From Halothiobacillus sp. (GTDB taxonomy: Bacteria > Pseudomonadota > Gammaproteobacteria > Halothiobacillales > Halothiobacillaceae), in contig JAGDVP010000012.1 of NCBI GenBank assembly GCA_023255735.1, positions 231,477-295,476 of the forward strand: a stretch of DNA of 64,000 nt, written 5' to 3'. This document shows, in pieces, positions 60,521 to 64,000 of this stretch; position 1 is the stretch's first letter, and every line of letters starts with the position of its first letter. Position numbers and translations under genes: made by a program. Under the pieces are notes generated by a model, which did not search any database, had not been told where the DNA came from, and was given only the letters and a program-made list of their open reading frames with translations.

Positions 60521-62286
60521 GCTATCGCACCCATGGGCTGGGTTGGCTCCGTGATGAGTGCGATAAATGCATCCTCCATGCTGGGATTGGGCGCAGCCTC
60601 TGTTTGAGCTTGTGCGCGAATCGCCGCAGGCGTGCCTGCCGCCAAAATACGCCCCTGGCTCATAATCACCAGCCGGTCGCAGTATTCCGCCTCATCCATA
60701 AAATGCGTGGTAATCATGATGGTCACCCCCTGATCGGCAAGCCTGTTGATCCGCCCCCAAAATGCGCGCCGCTCGATGGGATCCACCCCTGAGGTGGGTT
60801 CATCGAGAAACAAGATGTCTGGCTCGTGCATTAAGGCGCAGGCCATGGCCAGCCGCTGTTTAAAACCCAGTGGTAGCAAACCGCTGTTGGTATCGCGGTA
60901 ATGGCCGAGATCAAATTCCGCTAACGCCCAAGCGAGTCGCCGGCTTAAGTGCTCGCCTTTGAGGCCATAGGCACGGGCAAAAAATTTGAGGTTTTGCATC
61001 ACACTCAGCACCTCATATAACGCGTATTTTTGCGCCATATAGCCGATGCGCGCGCGTGCCTTGGCGGCGGCGGTGAATAAATCGACACCCGCCACCGAGA
61101 GCGCACCACTGCTGGCAGGCAGCAAGCCACAGAGCATCCGAAAGGTGGTGGATTTGCCCGCGCCATTGGCGCCGAGCAGGCCAAAGATTTCCCCGCGCTG
61201 AACAGAAAAACTGACGGTATTAACCGCAATAAATGCCCCAAAACGGCGGGTTAACGCATGAACGGCAATCACCTCTGACGGGCGCGCATGCGCGGTTGGC
61301 TCAGAATGGGGCGGGGTTATTGGTGCTAAGGCTGGCGGGGTTTGCGCCGTGCGCTGGCCGTGCAACATCAGCACAAAGGCATCTTCAAATCGCGGGGGTA
61401 GGGGCTGCCAAACCCCATCGGGCAAAGCTGGGGGGCTCGCTTGTTCGGTTAAGAGTACCCGCACCCAATCGCCATCAATGACGGCATCAAGGATGTGGGG
61501 GTGTTGCTTGAGCTCTGCCTGCAAATGTCGGCGCAAACCCTGAGCGCGTTTGGCGCCAAATACGCGTCCCGCTAAATGCTGGGTGAAGGCGGCGGGGGTG
61601 TCTTGGCCTAAAATCTGGCCTTCATGCAGCAAAATAACCTGATCGCAGTGTTCGGCTTCATCCAGATAGGCCGTGGAAAGCAGCACTGTCATGCCGTCCT
61701 CTTTCACCAGTTGATACACAATGGCCCAGAGCTCGCGCCGTGAAACTGGGTCTACCCCTACCGTGGGTTCATCGAGCAGCAAGAGGCGCGGCGGGCGCAC
61801 CAAGGTGCAGGCCAGCCCCAGCTTTTGCTTCATACCGCCTGATAGCCTTCCAGCGAGCCTATCGGTAAACGCGCCTAAGCCCGTCATGGTGAGCAATTGT
61901 TGGTAGCGGTCGGGGCGTTGAGCAAATGGCACGCCTTGCAAGTCGGCATAGAGCGTTAAATTTTCTTGAACAGTTAAATCTTCATATAAGCCAAAGTGTT
62001 GTGGCATGTAGCCTATGCTGGCCTGCACGGTGAGCGGGTCTTTTTGAACATTAACGCCCAAAACCTGAACGCTGCCCGCATCCGGGGTAAGTAACCCGGC
62101 CATGAGCCGCATGAGGGTGGTTTTACCCGCGCCATCCGGGCCGATTAGCCCAATCACCGTGCCCATCGGCACGTGCAACGAGACATTGTTGACCGCCTGC
62201 GTGGCGTGGGGGGCTTTGCCAAATGATTTATGCAGGCCCTGGATTGCGATGGCATCGGTATCGTTTTCGACCAAATGCGAGGTCAT
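60517..62286 (-). CDS. ybhF: Tandem ABC transporter ATPase (YbhF-like, two nucleotide-binding domains)
   Basis: 589 aa from the ATG at 62286; a GTG directly follows the upstream stop at 62292. The two ABC domains have Walker A GPDGAGKTT and GANGAGKST, and Walker B LLLLDEPTVGVD and ILFLDEPTSGVD. Domain 1 has a normal LSGGMKQKL signature; in domain 2 it is LPLGFKQRL, so the two ATP sites are probably asymmetric. It energises the two ABC-2 permeases. The ybhG-ybhF-ybhS-ybhR order is as in E. coli. Confidence 0.9.
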   Translation of the reverse strand: MTSHLVENDTDAIAIQGLHKSFGKAPHATQAVNNVSLHVPMGTVIGLIGPDGAGKTTLMRLMAGLLTPDAGSVQVLGVNVQKDPLTVQASIGYMPQHFGLYEDLTVQENLTLYADLQGVPFAQRPDRYQQLLTMTGLGAFTDRLAGRLSGGMKQKLGLACTLVRPPRLLLLDEPTVGVDPVSRRELWAIVYQLVKEDGMTVLLSTAYLDEAEHCDQVILLHEGQILGQDTPAAFTQHLAGRVFGAKRAQGLRRHLQAELKQHPHILDAVIDGDWVRVLLTEQASPPALPDGVWQPLPPRFEDAFVLMLHGQRTAQTPPALAPITPPHSEPTAHARPSEVIAVHALTRRFGAFIAVNTVSFSVQRGEIFGLLGANGAGKSTTFRMLCGLLPASSGALSVAGVDLFTAAAKARARIGYMAQKYALYEVLSVMQNLKFFARAYGLKGEHLSRRLAWALAEFDLGHYRDTNSGLLPLGFKQRLAMACALMHEPDILFLDEPTSGVDPIERRAFWGRINRLADQGVTIMITTHFMDEAEYCDRLVIMSQGRILAAGTPAAIRAQAQTEAAPNPSMEDAFIALITEPTQPMGAIA

Positions 62287-62292
62287 AGGCAC

Positions 62293-63342
62293 TCAGTGGG
62301 CGGGGTCGAGCGGGGAGCAGGGGGTTTCGCCCCTCGCAATGGGCTTGGCGCTACGGGCAATCTGCACCGTTACCGGCATGCCGAGGCGCAATTCGTGGTT
62401 GGGATTGCAGGCGTATACCCGTGCTTGATAAACCAAATCGGTCCGCACGGTGGGGGTTTCGACCGTTTTAGGGGTGAATTCGGCGGTGGGTGATACATAA
62501 CCCACCCAGCCGGTAAAGGTTTTGCCCGGGAAACTATCGCTGCTGAGTGTGGCGGGCATCCCCTCGCGCACCCAGCCCAAATCGGGCTCTGAGAGGTACA
62601 CGCGCGCCCAAATTGGATCGGTTAATGCCAAAGTGATAACGGGCTGTGCGGGCGAGGCCATATCCCCGGGCTCAATAATCCGATTGCGCACAATGCCCAC
62701 CGAGGGTGATTTAAGCGTGGTGTCATCCAGATTAATTTGAGCCGTTTGCACTTGGGCGCTGGCGGCATCTACGGCGGCTCGAGCCTGGTTAATGTCCTCT
62801 ACCCGCGCGCCGATAATGGCGAGTTTAAGCGAGGCTTCATCCGCTTTGAGCCTTGCGCTGGCGGCATCGCGTGCGGCTCGTGCGGTATCCCGCTCTTGGG
62901 CTGCGGCCATCTTTTGGGTGGCCAGATTAGCAATACGGCGGTAGGTGGATTCTAAATTGGTTAAATCGGCCTGATCCGCTGCCACAAGGGCACGCAGCCG
63001 TTCGATGTCTTCGGGGCGCGAGCCATTAATGAGCTTGTCGAGCTGGGCTTGATTGGCCGCCCGTTGCGCAATGGCCGCCGCCAGCGCCGCCGCATAGCGC
63101 CGCGCATCCAGAGTGGCGATCACCTCCCCAGGCGCGACCTTATCGCCCACTTGCACCAAAATATGTTCAATGCGCGCGGCATCATTAAACGCAAGGTTGA
63201 CTTGCCTTAAATCGATATTGCCATACAAGGTTAAGTGGCGTGTCGTCGGGGTTGTGGCGGGCTTGTCCCAAAAAAACCATGCCACAGCCCCGCCTAAAAT
63301 CAGCACCAATGGCACAATCAGAATACGCACGCGTTTGGGCAT
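62293..63342 (-). CDS. ybhG: HlyD-family membrane fusion protein (YbhG-like)
   Basis: 349 aa (E. coli YbhG 332). An N-terminal membrane anchor (about 7-25), a lipoyl half (KVAPGEVIATLDARRY), a long helical hairpin (about 85-200, alanine- and glutamine-rich coiled coil), the second lipoyl half (DDTTLKSPSVGIVRNRIIEPGD) and a beta-barrel. It bridges the inner-membrane ABC exporter to the periplasm or a TolC-type channel; no channel gene is nearby. It heads the four-gene operon. Confidence 0.9.
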   Translation of the reverse strand: MPKRVRILIVPLVLILGGAVAWFFWDKPATTPTTRHLTLYGNIDLRQVNLAFNDAARIEHILVQVGDKVAPGEVIATLDARRYAAALAAAIAQRAANQAQLDKLINGSRPEDIERLRALVAADQADLTNLESTYRRIANLATQKMAAAQERDTARAARDAASARLKADEASLKLAIIGARVEDINQARAAVDAASAQVQTAQINLDDTTLKSPSVGIVRNRIIEPGDMASPAQPVITLALTDPIWARVYLSEPDLGWVREGMPATLSSDSFPGKTFTGWVGYVSPTAEFTPKTVETPTVRTDLVYQARVYACNPNHELRLGMPVTVQIARSAKPIARGETPCSPLDPAH

Positions 63343-63515
63343 AGAGTCTCCGATAAGTTTGAGGCAGTACGGTATTTTGTCTGGTTAATACTTAGTCTGT
63401 ATAGGGTTATTTTTGATTGAATTACAGGGACGCAGTTCGGCACTGGTGCGGTTAACCTGCGCAGGCTGCTAGAATGCACAGCCTTTACTCTTTTCCGCTA
63501 GCGGATACCCATGCT

Positions 63516-64000
63516 ATGACTGCTCTTGATTTTGCTGCTGAAACCCAACGTCGGCGCACCTTTGCGATTATTTCTCACCCCGATGCGGGTAAAACCACGA
63601 TTACCGAAAAGCTCCTTTTATTCGGCGGTGCCATTCAGATGGCCGGCACGGTTAAGGGGCGAAAATCCACCCGCCATGCCACTTCCGACTGGATGGCGAT
63701 GGAAAAAGAGCGCGGCATTTCGGTAACAAGCTCGGTGATGCAGTTTCCCTATAAAGACCGCATCATCAATTTGCTCGATACCCCCGGCCATGAAGATTTC
63801 TCTGAAGATACTTATCGCGTGCTCACGGCGGTGGATTCGGCGTTGATGGTGATTGATGTGGCCAAAGGCGTTGAGGCGCGCACCATTAAATTGATGGAAG
63901 TGTGCCGCCTGCGCGATACGCCGATTATTACGTTTATCAACAAAATGGACCGCGAAGGGAAAGAGCCGCTGGAATTGCTCGATGAAGTGGAATCGGTCTT
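63516..64000 (+). CDS. prfC: Peptide chain release factor 3, 3' end outside window
   Basis: 161 codons from the ATG at 63516, open to the right edge. It is a translational GTPase that recycles RF1 and RF2. G1 is SHPDAGKTT, the switch region has [14 protein letters not shown] and [14 protein letters not shown]3 is DTPGHEDF and G4 is NKMDR; the RxxHATSDWM segment is characteristic of RF3 rather than EF-G. An ATG at 63511 is out of frame and stops at once. The Shine-Dalgarno sequence is weak. Confidence 0.95.
   Translation, partial: MTALDFAAETQRRRTFAIISHPDAGKTTITEKLLLFGGAIQMAGTVKGRKSTRHATSDWMAMEKERGISVTSSVMQFPYKDRIINLLDTPGHEDFSEDTYRVLTAVDSALMVIDVAKGVEARTIKLMEVCRLRDTPIITFINKMDREGKEPLELLDEVESV

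Overview
The window is a dense, mostly housekeeping stretch of a gammaproteobacterial chromosome. Two gene orders support this: gyrA-serC-serA-pheA-hisC-tyrA-aroA-cmk-rpsA-ihfB-pyrF, and thrS-infC-rpmI-rplT-pheS-pheT-ihfA-merR. Both IHF subunits lie in the window. The genus cannot be fixed from sequence alone. The mix of features (PII-like protein beside a heavy-metal pump, short SerA, DUF484-xerC-hslVU-DUF971-ubiE order) would fit a Halothiobacillus- or Chromatiales-like sulfur oxidiser, but that is a guess.

Layout. 1-3.5 kb: a histone-deacetylase-family gene (cut by the left edge) diverges from a Pat-type protein acetyltransferase, with a three-copy 13-bp operator-like repeat between them. 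3.5-5.6 kb: a Spy-like periplasmic protein, tRNA-Pro(GGG) and a DUF4337/PAP2 pair. 5.6-9.6 kb (minus): an EAL-type c-di-GMP protein and a BarA-like hybrid kinase with a degraded ATP-binding domain. 10-15.6 kb: cysM, purMN, a glutaredoxin/GST-like protein and ubiG-gph-hypothetical. 15.7-20.2 kb: argD, argF, argA, rsmJ. 20.4-21.0 kb: an OmpA-family protein. 21.6-34.9 kb: gyrA and the serine/aromatic amino acid cluster, then cmk, rpsA, ihfB and pyrF. 35-41.5 kb (minus): DUF484, xerC, hslV, hslU, DUF971, ubiE, mltF.

41.6-46.1 kb (minus) is the accessory part. It holds a decayed Cus/Czc-type metal efflux operon: a small exported protein, an adaptor lacking its 5' end, and a pump gene with a nonsense codon, an internal deletion and a frameshift. 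An apparently intact PII-like gene follows. 46.3-54.5 kb: the thrS-to-merR translation cluster, where infC appears to start at AUA. 54.6-58.2 kb: a diguanylate cyclase divergent from a MASE1-EAL phosphodiesterase. 58.2-63.3 kb (minus): a ybhGFSR-like ABC-2 exporter. From 63.5 kb to the right edge: the start of prfC.

I saw no insertion sequence, prophage, CRISPR array or rRNA gene. The observations most worth checking are the divergent acetylase/deacetylase pair, including an acetylase that keeps the synthetase active-site histidine; the intact PII-like gene beside a dead metal pump; the kinase without a recognisable ATP site; and the AUA start of infC.
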